NCBI RefSeq assembly: GCF_003952385.1
Contig: NZ_CP034444.1
Span: 1,736,001 to 1,800,000, forward strand
Length of the DNA: 64,000 nt
Source of the DNA: Mesorhizobium sp. M1D.F.Ca.ET.043.01.1.1
Lineage (GTDB): Bacteria > Pseudomonadota > Alphaproteobacteria > Rhizobiales > Rhizobiaceae
Reading direction: 5' to 3'
Below are positions 1 through 8,583 of this stretch, one piece after another (within the stretch, counting starts at the first letter, position 1; every line of letters starts with the position of its first letter). A model generated the notes under the pieces. It ran no database searches. It was given only the letters and a program-made list of their open reading frames with translations, and was not told the origin of the DNA. The position numbers and the translations under genes are program-made.

Positions 1-31
1 GGTCGCGGAGGTCGATGCAGCCTGCCCGGCG

Positions 32-424
32 ATGACGCGGAGCCAGCGATTGGAACGCTGGGCCGCACTTCTCGAGCGCGATCCAGAACGGTGCCTCGGA
101 GCGCTGCCCGGCACCGAGTACATGCGACTGGATGTACGAGACAAAGCGCAATGTCCCGAATCTCCGCTGAGCATCGCGTTCGCGGATCCAATCTTGCGCT
201 CGCAGGGTCTGAAGAGCGACACCTATGGCGAGGCGAGACGCTTCTTCGAGCTATCGGATTGGCAGTTGCATGCCGTCGTTTGTCATTGTCATGTCGGCGC
301 CACCATGAAAGCCGGTTGGGTTGCCGTGCAGGTCCGTGCCGCCGCCAACGAAGATGGAAAGCTTTTCAGCAAACTGCGGGAGACGATCGCCGGTTGGCCA
401 GCAATTCGCTTTTTCAGGGGATAG
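32..424 (+). CDS. Conserved rhizobial hypothetical protein (DTYGEA family)
   Basis: This 130-residue soluble protein has no function I recognise. It carries a core with 'SPLSIAFADPILRSQGLKSD' followed by DTYGEARRFFELSDWQLH and a CHCHVG segment. The same core appears, broken, at 2985-3225 next to a PRC-barrel gene, so it belongs to a family duplicated in this window. The reading frame is open back to the window edge, so the true start may lie upstream; the ATG at 32 is the first available. No signal peptide or membrane segment is visible. I infer a stress-associated role from the neighbours only. Confidence 0.6.
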   Translation: MTRSQRLERWAALLERDPERCLGALPGTEYMRLDVRDKAQCPESPLSIAFADPILRSQGLKSDTYGEARRFFELSDWQLHAVVCHCHVGATMKAGWVAVQVRAAANEDGKLFSKLRETIAGWPAIRFFRG

Positions 425-600
425 CCGGAGCTGCGGTTGCGCCTGCTTTCGAGGTTTCCCGGACGCTCCGATCTCGGCATCCAACGCTGCATATCTCATT
501 TTGAAATTTGCTTATCAAAATTGGAACCGAGAACGCTGCTGTGAATTGACCCACCAAGCGGTCGATTTCCTTCAGGATGTGGCCGCTTCAAGCAGCAAAA

Positions 601-635
601 GCCCGTCGCCAACGTCCCCACAATAGGCGGCGGGC
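601..635. terminator. Bidirectional hairpin with A and T flanks
   Basis: Arms gcccgtcgcc (601-610) and ggcggcgggc (626-635) pair with one mismatch. The hairpin is preceded by aaaa and followed by ttt, so it could terminate transcription in either direction. A near-identical hairpin lies at 24680-24717, and its right arm recurs near 44660. Confidence 0.55.
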
Positions 636-688
636 TTTCCTTGCTGGTCCGGTCGGATGCAGAATGTGAATGCGGGCCAAAACTCGCT

Positions 689-745
689 GGATAGCCCGGT
701 CTGCCAAATCCTGTGTCACTTGATTAGGCAATAGCCGGGCTATCC
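689..745. repeat. Dispersed palindromic repeat, copy 1
   Basis: Perfect 11-bp arms GGATAGCCCGG (689-699) and CCGGGCTATCC (735-745) enclose a core containing caaatcctgtgtcac. The same architecture and core recur at 23828-23879, 24503-24561 and 60982-61043. It resembles in kind the rhizobial intergenic mosaic elements. Apart from this and the hairpin at 601, I see no gene in 425-1146. Confidence 0.7.
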
Positions 746-1146
746 AGCCACGGCTTTATTGTAGAGACCGCACTTTGCCAGGCTTGGGTGCAGGCGCGTT
801 CATCTTCTCGCAAGGTCTTCCAATCGCTAGAGCGTCTGACTATCCGCAGGCTACGCCCGACAAAATTTTCGCGTTCTTATAGATGTGGCCCCTGAAGCTG
901 GCGGCTCATCCGTTGAAGCAATGGTCTATTTGAAGGCAATGGAGCCCGCGGTGGCACCGCAATCGACATGTCTCGACGACCGGTTCGTTCCACACTGGGG
1001 TAGCGATAGGTCATAGAAAAACCCGCGCCACACTGAAGGTCGTATAGCGCGGGCCAGTTGATGTTGCTTACGCAAGAGCCAAGCGGCGGCCCGTACACTC
1101 GTATGCAACCATTGGAAATGGCTAAAGTTCCAGCGAAGGAGAGTGA

Positions 1147-1942
1147 CTATGCCGATTTCCGGCGAGCCTTGGGATGCTCCTTGATGCCTTCCTTGGCAAG
1201 GCTCTTGCGGAGCACCGATGCCAGATCGATAACGTTCTCCTTCGGCTTTGGCGCCGGCTTCGGAGGCTTCTTGCCCTTGCGCTTGGCATCAATCATCGCA
1301 ATCAGCGCGTCTTCGTAAGTGTCCTCTAATTTCGAGGGATCGAATTTCGTCACCTTCTTGTCAAGCAGATCTTGTCGTATTTGGTGCTTTTCAGGTCTTT
1401 GAAGACGCTGCGTTCCGAGATCATCTCGTTGTGGGTGCGCAATTCGGTCAGCAGCATTCCTTGTCCGAAGGGCTGGATGACGACCTCGCGGCCGCGCTGG
1501 TAGAGCACCACGCAGGACCCGGCCGCAACCCGCTTTTTCGCAATTGCCTCACGCAAGACGGAAAAGGCTTCGACGGCGGCGCCATCGGTGGGAATGACGT
1601 AGTAGGGTTTCTCGAGATAGCGGGTGTTGATTTCGTCGAGAGCCACAAATTCCTCGACTTCCAGCGTATGGGCAGGGTCAGCTTCAGCTTCTTGATTTCG
1701 GCGGGCTCGATCTCGATGAAGTCACCTTTCTCAACCTCGTAGCCCTTGATCTGATCTTCCGAATCGACGACGTCCCCGGTCTCTTCGTCAACATAGGCGC
1801 TCTTCACCGGAGGGCCGTCTTCCCGGTTGAGAATCTTGAAGTGTATCTTTGAGGATTCGCTGGTTGCCCCGACCAGCTTCACGCCGCACGCGACCGATCC
1901 GACCTTCAGGAAGCCTTTCCAAACCGCTCGTGGCGCTGCCAT
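1147..1942 (-). pseudogene. ku: Frameshifted Ku DNA end-binding protein gene
   Basis: Pieces in different frames line up end to end with the intact Ku at 61113-61937. The N-terminus (MAAPRAVWKGFLKVGSV) starts at the ATG at 1942. The middle (residues from ALDEINTRYLEKPYYVIP) is in another frame after a shift near 1660. The C-terminus (from TKFDPSKLEDTYEDALIAMI) follows a second break near 1355, where the segment corresponding to LLEIAELLIDKK is lost. Bacterial Ku is a homodimer that binds double-strand ends and recruits ligase D. As read, this copy cannot make a full protein. The breaks could be decay or sequencing errors; the missing segment favours decay. Confidence 0.85.
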
Positions 1943-1999
1943 GGCTATTCCTCGTGCTTGCAAACGAAGGCGTCGGCAGCCTTTGCCCCGACGCACGTC

Positions 2000-2197
2000 T
2001 CATCGGCCGACGGCTCGTCCGTCGATCTCTTCGGCTACAGCAGTCAGCGCTCGTGAGAGATTGAGCAGCTTTCGGTGTTCGAACGACCGCGCACGCCGTT
2101 GGAGGATCGCGACGTACCTGTTTCGTTCGGCGATGACTGCAGCGTCGCTGACGAGGGCTGGGTCTGCGGCGACGTCAGTGGGAAGCATGATCATCAT
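2000..2197 (-). CDS. Small hypothetical protein
   Basis: A 65-residue charged, probably helical protein (SDAAVIAERNRYVAILQRR and HRKLLNLSRALTAVAEEIDG). It overlaps the end of the broken gene at 2194-2483 by a few bases and lies upstream of the ku relic on the same strand. I do not recognise a family. Support comes only from open frame, composition and context. Confidence 0.4.
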   Translation of the reverse strand: MMIMLPTDVAADPALVSDAAVIAERNRYVAILQRRARSFEHRKLLNLSRALTAVAEEIDGRAVGR

Positions 2198-2483
2198 CGA
2201 TGCGCCCTTGTTCTCGCGGCCTTCTTTGCTGACGCCGAGCCTTCGGCGGCAGAGCGATTGGCTGAGGCAGCGCCACCCTTCCTTCCGCCCTTATGCGCGG
2301 CTGGATTTCCGGTATGCTTGCCGCGGCCGGAGCCGTCTTCCTTCTTGCCACCAGCATCGTCCTTGTTGACGGTCACCCAGGCGCGCCGCTCAGCTTCCTT
2401 CTCGGAGACGCCACGCCTCTCGCAATATGGTCGGCGTTGCGTTCCTGCTTGTCGGTGTATTTCGACTTGTCGCCGCGTGGCAT
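2194..2483 (-). pseudogene. Broken 'plasmid stabilization'-type small basic protein
   Basis: The ATG at 2483 follows a GGAGGC-like ribosome site and begins MPRGDKSKYTDKQERNADHIA. The frame is then lost, and the rest continues in another frame as RGVSEKEAERRAWVTVNKDD, GSGRGKHTGNP and a KGGRKGG tail. The family is a short lysine/glycine-rich protein often labelled plasmid stabilization protein in Rhizobiales. A short deletion near 2425 that removes a few expected codons (the equivalent of ESYEK) explains the frameshift. Confidence 0.65.
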
Positions 2484-2698
2484 GAAAGCCTCCTATTTGT
2501 TTCGTTTCGTTTTCAGCGCATCTCCGAGATCGCGTTTGTCGGGGTCCTTGAGGTTTTCGCCGGCGGCATCGCGATCTTCGTCCGGATCGTCTTTGGCAGG
2601 CAGATAGCCCGGAGGCCGGTTTTCCGGGGCGCCCTCCCAGCGCGGTTTTTGATCGATGGTGCCTGGGCACCGTGGCGCGGCGTAGTCATATTGACCTC

Positions 2699-2983
2699 CT
2701 AGTCGCGGTGTTCGGGCATGTCCTTGAGCTGACCCTTCGTCCAAGACGTCACGGCGTGCACGTCGCCATCTTCGTCGCGCATGAAGTCGAGCTGGTTTGC
2801 GGCAACGGCAACCGGTTTGGCGCCGATGCCGAGGAAGCCGCCGACATCGATGACGACCTGGCTGCCGTGGACATGATCGACAGAGCCGATCTTCTCGTCC
2901 TGAGGTCCGTAGATAGTTGCGCCTTCGAGGATTTCCGGGGTGAGCTCGGCGTTTGTTAGCCTTACGTGATTTGTGTGGTCCAT
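2699..2983 (-). CDS. PRC-barrel domain protein
   Basis: A 94-residue cytoplasmic protein. The start at 2983 gives MDHTNHVRLTNAEL, and a PRC-barrel follows: ILEGATIYGPQDEKIGSVDH, VVIDVGGFLGIGAKPVAV and a C-terminal WTKGQLKDMPEH. PRC-barrels are small beta-barrels found in photosynthetic reaction centre H subunits, RimM and many stress proteins. The VDVGGFLGIG(E/A)K signature is shared with the secreted double-PRC protein at 27368. It lies downstream of an Nramp transporter at 3298, with a decayed gene in between. A second Nramp/PRC-like pairing occurs at 6630-8583. Confidence 0.85.
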   Translation of the reverse strand: MDHTNHVRLTNAELTPEILEGATIYGPQDEKIGSVDHVHGSQVVIDVGGFLGIGAKPVAVAANQLDFMRDEDGDVHAVTSWTKGQLKDMPEHRD

Positions 2984-2984
2984 G

Positions 2985-3225
2985 GCTCGTATCTCCGCTG
3001 GATGATTTGCCAGTCGCCCAGTTCGAAGAAGCGCTTGGCTTCTCCATAAGTGTCGTTCCTGAGACAGCACGCAGCAAAGGATCTTCGAATGCCACGGTAA
3101 TGGGGGAACCATCCGCGCGTGCAAGCTCGAGAGCCTCCGCAGGCAAGTATTCGGTGCCGATGTCGTCCCCTCGCGCTACCTTCCAGCAGCGGAACGGAAG
3201 CTTTCTGCAACAGCGTCGCGACCAT
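2985..3225 (-). pseudogene. Relic of the DTYGEA-family gene
   Basis: Two frames together resemble the protein at 32-424: GTEYLPAEALELARADGSP with ITVAFEDPLLRA in one frame, then NDTYGEAKRFFELGDWQIIQ in another. A frameshift near 3065 separates them, and the C-terminal third is missing because the sequence runs straight into the PRC-barrel gene. No intact start was found. Confidence 0.6.
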
Positions 3226-3297
3226 GTGATGGCGGTCCTAACCCCTGCGGCAACGAAGGAAGGGTGAGCCCGGAGCAAGCCCCCCGTTGGCGCCATT

Positions 3298-4608
3298 TCA
3301 AACTATCCATTGGAGCGCGAGGCCAACCACAGACAAGATCATCGTGCTGGTAGCGAGCCATCCGAGAGCCCGCAGCCCACCCGCTACAGGAAACTCGCCC
3401 ATGACTTCGGAGCGCCCCGTCATTTGCATCATGACGACCATCAATGGAACTGCGCATATGCCGTTGATGACAGCGCTCCAATACAGCGCCTTGATTGGAT
3501 CAATCGGTGTGAAGATGATAGCCATTCCGAGCATGGCCGCCGCAGCCAATGTCGTATAAAACGCCACCGCCTCCTTGGGCTGTCGCTCCAGCCCCACCGG
3601 CCAACGGCACGCTTCACCGACGGCGAATGCAGCCGAACCTGCGAGAACCGGCACCGCAAGGAGACCGGTGCCGATGATACCGGTCGCGAAGACCATAAGC
3701 GCGAACTTACCTGCAACCGGCTCCAGGGCTTTGGCGGCGTCAGTCGGGGAATTGATCTCAGTCACTCCCGCCTTGTGTAGTGTGGCGGCCGTCGTAACGA
3801 TGATCGCTATCGCTATCAGGTTCGAAAATGCCATGCCGACTAAGGTGTCTGCGCGAATACGCCGAAAGGCGCCAGATGCTTGCCATGGCGCCCATTTCAA
3901 CGGCTTGGCTTTCGGGTTCACCGCCTCCTCTTCCACCTCTTGCGACGACTGCCAGAAGAACAGATAGGGGGAAATCGTAGTGCCCAGAACGGCAAGAACC
4001 GTTGTGAAAAAAGACCGGTTCCATTCTACGTGCGGAATGAAAATGCCTTTGAGCGCTTCTCCCCAGGGGATATGCGTCATGAACGCAGCCATAACGTAGG
4101 CGAAGAGGCTGAGCGTCGTCCATTTCAGAACCGTGACATACCGGCTGTAGTCGACAAAGACGATCGCAGCAATAGACGCCAAGCCGAACCCAACCACGTA
4201 GAGCGAACTGGGGCCACCCACCAGCAATCGGAGCGCCTCAGCCATCGCGCTGAGGTCCGCGCCAATATTGATAACATTGGCGCCGAACAACAAGGAGACC
4301 ACAAAATACATCAGTTCTGCAGGATAGTGCCGAGTGAGGTTTCCCGAGATACCTCGGCCTGTCGTCCGACCAATCCGCGCCGCAATCTCCTGGATCGCGG
4401 CCATGAGCGGAAAGGTGAATATCATTGTCCAGCCAATATTGAACCCGAGCTGAGCACCCGCTTGGCTGTAGGTGCCGATACCCGAAGGGTCGTCGTCTGC
4501 AGCGCCTGTAATAACGCCGGGCCCAATTGTGCGCAGAAATCGCTGAAATGGCCCTTTTGCCAGCCTAATTGTCTGTTTCTCGCGGACTTCGGCGCCGATG
4601 TCGCCCAT
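3298..4608 (-). CDS. Nramp-family metal ion transporter
   Basis: A 436-residue polytopic inner-membrane protein with about eleven hydrophobic segments. TM1 contains ITGAADDDPSGIGTYSQAG, the Nramp metal site, here DPSG rather than the canonical DPGN of MntH. The loop GTTISPYLFFWQSSQEVEEE is typical of the family. The TM6 region (ATGIIGTGLLAVPVLAGSA) lacks the usual MPH motif, so substrate preference may differ from Mn2+/Fe2+. Known family role: proton-coupled divalent metal uptake. The ATG at 4608 gives MGDIGAEVREKQ with normal length. It is followed on the same strand by a decayed gene and a PRC-barrel gene. Confidence 0.9.
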   Translation of the reverse strand: MGDIGAEVREKQTIRLAKGPFQRFLRTIGPGVITGAADDDPSGIGTYSQAGAQLGFNIGWTMIFTFPLMAAIQEIAARIGRTTGRGISGNLTRHYPAELMYFVVSLLFGANVINIGADLSAMAEALRLLVGGPSSLYVVGFGLASIAAIVFVDYSRYVTVLKWTTLSLFAYVMAAFMTHIPWGEALKGIFIPHVEWNRSFFTTVLAVLGTTISPYLFFWQSSQEVEEEAVNPKAKPLKWAPWQASGAFRRIRADTLVGMAFSNLIAIAIIVTTAATLHKAGVTEINSPTDAAKALEPVAGKFALMVFATGIIGTGLLAVPVLAGSAAFAVGEACRWPVGLERQPKEAVAFYTTLAAAAMLGMAIIFTPIDPIKALYWSAVINGICAVPLMVVMMQMTGRSEVMGEFPVAGGLRALGWLATSTMILSVVGLALQWIV

Positions 4609-5049
4609 CGCATTACTCCAAGAACTCAGTCCCGATGCAGTGACCGCGCATCAATCAAAACCCGACATGGTGCTGCTAGTTCCAGATCGATCCTGGTGGC
4701 GCTCTGCGATAGCTAAAGCGGATGGCCGGGGGGACGTCGCCATTGCCGGCGTCGAAGTCGACAAGGGTGCTCGGTTTGCGTGCTTGATCCTTCCGACAAG
4801 GCCTAGCAGTCTACCTACGGGGCCTGCATGTTTGGATCTGACTGAAACCACCCGAGGTGTTTTCTGATTGGCACTTCTATGCCTTTCGCGCGTTGAGGCA
4901 TGTTCGACAAATGCGCCAAGGGATGATGAACGCTAATCAGGCGTCCCAATGTTCATAGAGTCGCGCCAGCTCATTGCGGGTTGCGGCAAAAATATCATGG
5001 CCGCCGCCGCGCTCAGCGTTGACCCCCGTAGCATTGGCGGCTGCAGGCC
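4609..5049. other. Intergenic, divergent promoters expected
   Basis: Between the minus-strand Nramp gene and plus-strand ctaG. Promoters for both must lie here, but I see no recognisable operator, repeat or small gene. Confidence 0.4.
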
Positions 5050-5955
5050 ATGAGCTTCGATTCTCTCTTCTCGACTTCGCTCTGTTATGGCGCAGGCGGC
5101 CCAGATGCCGGCTGGACGTTCACGCTTCCCATTATCTTTCCATTGGCGGCAATCGCATCGCTCTATGTCGTAGGTGCCATCCGGCTTTGGCAACGGAGCG
5201 GGCGCGCGCGCCCTTTGCGTTTTCGGCAAGCCCTACTGTTCGCCGCCGGCTGGGTCGCATTGGTGGCAGCCTTGGTGAGCCCGCTTCATGCATTGGGCGA
5301 GCGGCTGTTCACCGCTCACATGATTGAACACGAATTGCTGATGGCGGTGGCGGCGCCCCTCGTAATTGCTTCATGTCCGGCGGCGCCAATGATATGGGCC
5401 CTACCCATGCGATTACGCCAGGCGCTCCGCGCAGCCGGGCATATACGCATGCTTGGGGCGACTTGGGTCTTCATGAGCCGACCCGTAATCGCCACCGTCC
5501 TGCATGGCGTCGCGATATGGGCGTGGCATGTCCCGGCGCTTTTCGAGGCCGCATTGCAACAAGGTCTTTGGCACTATGCACAGCACGCCAGCTTTTTCGG
5601 TACCGGTCTTTTGTTCTGGTTGGCACTGCTGCCTCGCCCGGGCGGAGTACACGCCTGCGGCAGCGCGGTGATGCATCTTTTTTTTACCTCGTTACATACC
5701 GGTCTGCTCGGGGCGTTGCTCGTGGTCTCGCCGCAGCTCTGGTATCCGGAAAACGCCATCGGCTCGAGCTTTTGGGGTCTCTCGCCGCTCGAAGACCAAC
5801 AGCTTGCAGGGCTTGTGATGTGGATACCCGCCGGCCTAATCTATGGCGGAGCGGCGTTGATCCTGGCTAGTTTTTGGATTCGCACAAGTGGAGGGCAGAC
5901 ACCACTTCGCGTCATCGAGATCGGCGCCGGCGTTTCGACGGATGTTTCGCCTTGA
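5050..5955 (+). CDS. ctaG: Cytochrome c oxidase assembly factor CtaG (caa3 type)
   Basis: A 301-residue membrane protein of the caa3_CtaG family with about seven transmembrane segments. Family hallmarks are HMIEHELLMAVAAPLVIAS, the histidine-bearing HGVAIWAWHVPALFEAA, WHYAQHASFFGTGLLFW and the tail LAGLVMWIPAGLIYGGAALI. Family knowledge: it supports assembly, probably copper delivery, of caa3 oxidases. That matches the terminal-oxidase operon at 11952-15973, which has a cytochrome c domain fused to subunit II. The ATG at 5050 gives MSFDSLFSTSLCYG. It stands alone on the plus strand. Confidence 0.9.
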   Translation: MSFDSLFSTSLCYGAGGPDAGWTFTLPIIFPLAAIASLYVVGAIRLWQRSGRARPLRFRQALLFAAGWVALVAALVSPLHALGERLFTAHMIEHELLMAVAAPLVIASCPAAPMIWALPMRLRQALRAAGHIRMLGATWVFMSRPVIATVLHGVAIWAWHVPALFEAALQQGLWHYAQHASFFGTGLLFWLALLPRPGGVHACGSAVMHLFFTSLHTGLLGALLVVSPQLWYPENAIGSSFWGLSPLEDQQLAGLVMWIPAGLIYGGAALILASFWIRTSGGQTPLRVIEIGAGVSTDVSP

Positions 5956-6382
5956 CCTCGGCGGATAACGCAAAACCCCATCCGGAAGCGTGCCTTCGAT
6001 ATGTCCAACGGGATTTGGCCCCGCTTGCTCGAAACCGTCCGAGCGCCCGGCGCGAAGCTGAAGCACATCTGACGCTGCCAACGCGGCGCGTGTCTTCAGC
6101 ATTCGGACAAGCTCTGGGCGAAGGCCATCGCCCCTGCAAGCGGCCAGATCATGGAAGAAAGCAAAGGGATACATTGGCTGATCTTTCGATAGCGACGCCC
6201 CCCTCGATGGTCATTTCCTTGACAATTCAACGTGCCCGCCAAAGGCATGTTCCGTTTCATGCGGTCGGGTTTAAAATGGTTCGCACGAGATTGGAGTTTG
6301 GCTGCGAAGGAGAACAGTCCATGATGTAACACCGCGACGGCATTCACCGGGCACAAAACACCCATGCTCGGGCCGGGCCTGA

Positions 6383-6633
6383 CAAGGCTCCCGGGTTCGA
6401 TCTGCCGCTGCGCCTCAAATCACCGACGCGGAGGCGGGAGATGCGTCAATTCTTGCTGCAGATAAGTCTCCACAGGACGCGCCGCGATTTAAGAACGAGG
6501 CTAGCTTTGCCGATGTCATGCGATCGAAAGAGGACGAAGCCGAGGCCCGGCGGGCAGCAACTGGCCCTTGCTGGTGATTGCCGCGGTTGTCGTTGCCGCA
6601 GCGATCTTCGTTATGGCAAGTCTCGTGCGCTAG
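6383..6633 (+). pseudogene. Possible broken small membrane-protein gene
   Basis: One frame reads ITDAEAGDASILAADKSP and FKNEASFADVMRSKEDEAEA. An adjacent frame then gives the hydrophobic tail WPLLVIAAVVVAAAIFVMAS and stops at 6633. Together they look like a short C-terminally anchored protein split by one shift near 6565. No convincing start is visible. The rest of 5956-6629 holds nothing I recognise. Confidence 0.3.
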
Positions 6634-7001
6634 CCTTTTGCGCGTCTTTTGCGAGACTTCTTTTGACCTTGCGACTGTCCGAGATCCCCTTTCATGCGGG
6701 CAAGGTCCTCCATCGGACACAAAAGCCTTGGCTGCGTGGGGTTGGATATATCGATCTTGTCCCAAGGAATACGATAGAAGCCACCGTCACGGCGTAGCCG
6801 AAATGCATCGAGCACCGCTGCGCCTATCGCGGACGCGGAAAGGCGCTCGAATGCGGCGTAGATGCCGATATGGAATTCGGTAACGACAAGATCGTGCCCG
6901 TCCTTTTCGGCGCGAATCTCTTCGATATAGCCGATGCTTTTCCCGCGCGGCGATAGCACGCGGCGGCCAACCAGCCGCTCGAGATTGATGGTTGTGGCCA
7001 T
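6630..7001 (-). CDS. PRC-barrel-like protein, second of an Nramp operon
   Basis: Starting at the ATG at 7001 gives a 123-residue protein. MATTINLERLVGRRVLSPRG and KSIGYIEEIRAEKDGHDLVV resemble a PRC-barrel strand set. A domain with FYRIPWDKIDISNPTQPRLL and a basic C-terminal tail (QKKSRKRRAKG) follows. Its ATG overlaps the stop of the upstream gene (TGATG), which implies translational coupling. A degraded copy of the same C-terminal motif lies at 54778-54909. The function is not known; I infer an accessory role for the co-transcribed Nramp-like protein. Confidence 0.75.
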   Translation of the reverse strand: MATTINLERLVGRRVLSPRGKSIGYIEEIRAEKDGHDLVVTEFHIGIYAAFERLSASAIGAAVLDAFRLRRDGGFYRIPWDKIDISNPTQPRLLCPMEDLARMKGDLGQSQGQKKSRKRRAKG

Positions 7002-7363
7002 CAGCCCGCTCCCGGGATGCGGCCGACGACGTGGTCGCGCAGCCAATTTTGCCAATCGAAGATCGCCGTCTCGCGAACGTCGATGTCGAACTGGATATCG
7101 ATCCCGACGTCGCGGACCTTGATCCAGGCGATCCGATGCGGCTCGCTATGGCGTTTGCCGCCCAACCTTGCCGACAGTGCCGCCATCCATAGTCCGGGCC
7201 GTGCACCTAGTCGGCGCGCCAGCGCAATCGATCCTAGTTCGATCGCAACGATCCTTGGTGGATTGCCTGTCCTCAGTTCCGCCACCAGGCCATCGACCTT
7301 GCCGATCTTGACTTGCTCGCGGTCGATCACTTGCTTGTCCAGAACGTCGCGGACCAAATCCAT
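7001..7363 (-). CDS. PRC-barrel-like protein, first of an Nramp operon
   Basis: A 120-residue protein beginning MDLVRDVLDKQVIDREQVKI and continuing GKVDGLVAELRTGNPPRIVA, a PRC-like 'same-as-input' pattern. It then has a region rich in basic and aromatic residues and ends with ETAIFDWQNWLRDHVVGRIP. The ATG at 7363 overlaps the TGA of the Nramp-like gene; a GTG one codon earlier is an alternative. The stop overlaps the next start. The three genes are therefore tightly coupled and probably act together at the membrane. Confidence 0.75.
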   Translation of the reverse strand: MDLVRDVLDKQVIDREQVKIGKVDGLVAELRTGNPPRIVAIELGSIALARRLGARPGLWMAALSARLGGKRHSEPHRIAWIKVRDVGIDIQFDIDVRETAIFDWQNWLRDHVVGRIPGAG

Positions 7364-8583
7364 CACGTGCCTCCGAATACTTGCAACGGGATTGTCACCA
7401 TCGCGAGCACGAAGCCAAGCGCGATAACAAAAATGACCGCGGCATTCGAGATCACCCCATTGCGATGCTTGCCGGCATAGCGTTTGTCGTTCATCAGGAA
7501 CAGGAAGGGTATCACGCTGAGAGGCAGGCTGGCAGCCGTGAGCGCCATAGAGAAGATCGTGAGTTTCAGTGGGTCAAGGCCGGCAGCAATCGGTAGGGCG
7601 CTGAAAAACAACGCCAACGTGTAAACCGTGCTGAAGCCAGGATTGTCCCGCGGTTTCTGGTCCTCGCCCCAGGTCCAGCCGAAGCCTTGGGCCACAAGAT
7701 AGGCCTGCTGCAGCCCAACCTCGAGCACAGCGCCGAAGCAAGCTATACCGAGCGAGGCAATGAACAGGACAAAGCCCCAGAAGCCGAATATCGGGATCAG
7801 GATCAGCGGCAACTGATGGTAGTCGTCCACCTGGTCTATGCCGTGCGGGGTAAGCACAAGCGCGGCGACAATCAGCACGCTGACCGAAATCGTGCCACCA
7901 AAGCTCATACCCATCGCCGCAATGGCGCGATTGGCCCCGAGATAGCTTTCATCCCACCGGTCCTCGATCGCCCCCGACGAGTAGAACATGAACAGGTAAG
8001 GCGAAATTGACGCCCCAAGAATGCTGACGGCCATGAACCAATAATTGGCCGCGTCATGGTCTGGCACAGTGGGAACAGCGCCCGCCACGACCTGCCCCCA
8101 ATCGGGTTTAAGCATCACCGCGCCGGCCACAAAACACAATGTGACCAGCCCGAGCACCGAAACGCCTTTTTCGATAAAGCCGAACGTGCCTTTCCAGAGA
8201 AGCACCCAGGCCAGCAATGCCACCAGCAGCGCCCACCATTGGAAGCCGATACCGGTGGCAAGTTCGAATGCAATGGCAACGCCGCCGATCTCAGCCGACA
8301 TGACCGTGAGATTGACCAGAAGAACCGCCAACAGCGGCCAAAGGAAGGCATTGAAGCCAAATCGTTCCCGAATCCCATCGGCAATGGTGTGATGGCTCAC
8401 AGCAGCGAAGCGGCCGGCCATCTCGACGAGGAAGATAATGCAGATCGTTCCCAGAACGATCGCCCAGATCAGCTGGAAATGGAATGCCGCACCGGCCTGA
8501 ACGGCTGTCGTCAGTGAACCTACTTCGAGAAAACCACCAACGCTGGTGACAACACCCAACGATATTTCGAGTACCTTCTTCAT
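7363..8583 (-). CDS. Divergent Nramp-like transporter lacking the DPGN motif
   Basis: A 406-residue polytopic protein with about eleven hydrophobic segments and the Nramp loop ILGASISPYLFMFYSSGAIE. The TM1 position that carries DPGN or DPSG in metal transporters reads SLGVVTSVGGFLEVGSLTTA here, without the aspartate. The protein is also shorter at the N-terminus than its relative at 3298. Its ATG overlaps the stop of a lipoprotein gene (ATGA), and its stop overlaps a PRC-like gene. Substrate and even transport activity are open. A non-metal or Mg2+-like substrate, or a sensory role, are possible. Confidence 0.8.
   Translation of the reverse strand: MKKVLEISLGVVTSVGGFLEVGSLTTAVQAGAAFHFQLIWAIVLGTICIIFLVEMAGRFAAVSHHTIADGIRERFGFNAFLWPLLAVLLVNLTVMSAEIGGVAIAFELATGIGFQWWALLVALLAWVLLWKGTFGFIEKGVSVLGLVTLCFVAGAVMLKPDWGQVVAGAVPTVPDHDAANYWFMAVSILGASISPYLFMFYSSGAIEDRWDESYLGANRAIAAMGMSFGGTISVSVLIVAALVLTPHGIDQVDDYHQLPLILIPIFGFWGFVLFIASLGIACFGAVLEVGLQQAYLVAQGFGWTWGEDQKPRDNPGFSTVYTLALFFSALPIAAGLDPLKLTIFSMALTAASLPLSVIPFLFLMNDKRYAGKHRNGVISNAAVIFVIALGFVLAMVTIPLQVFGGT

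Noticed and set aside
4598..4867. 89-residue plus-strand frame overlapping the Nramp start
   Set aside because: It overlaps the promoter region and the 5' end of a clear gene and lacks a ribosome site or family.
6215..6226. TTGACAATTCAA as an FNR-type box
   Set aside because: The half-sites are spaced for 12, not 14, bases, and no suitably placed gene start follows.
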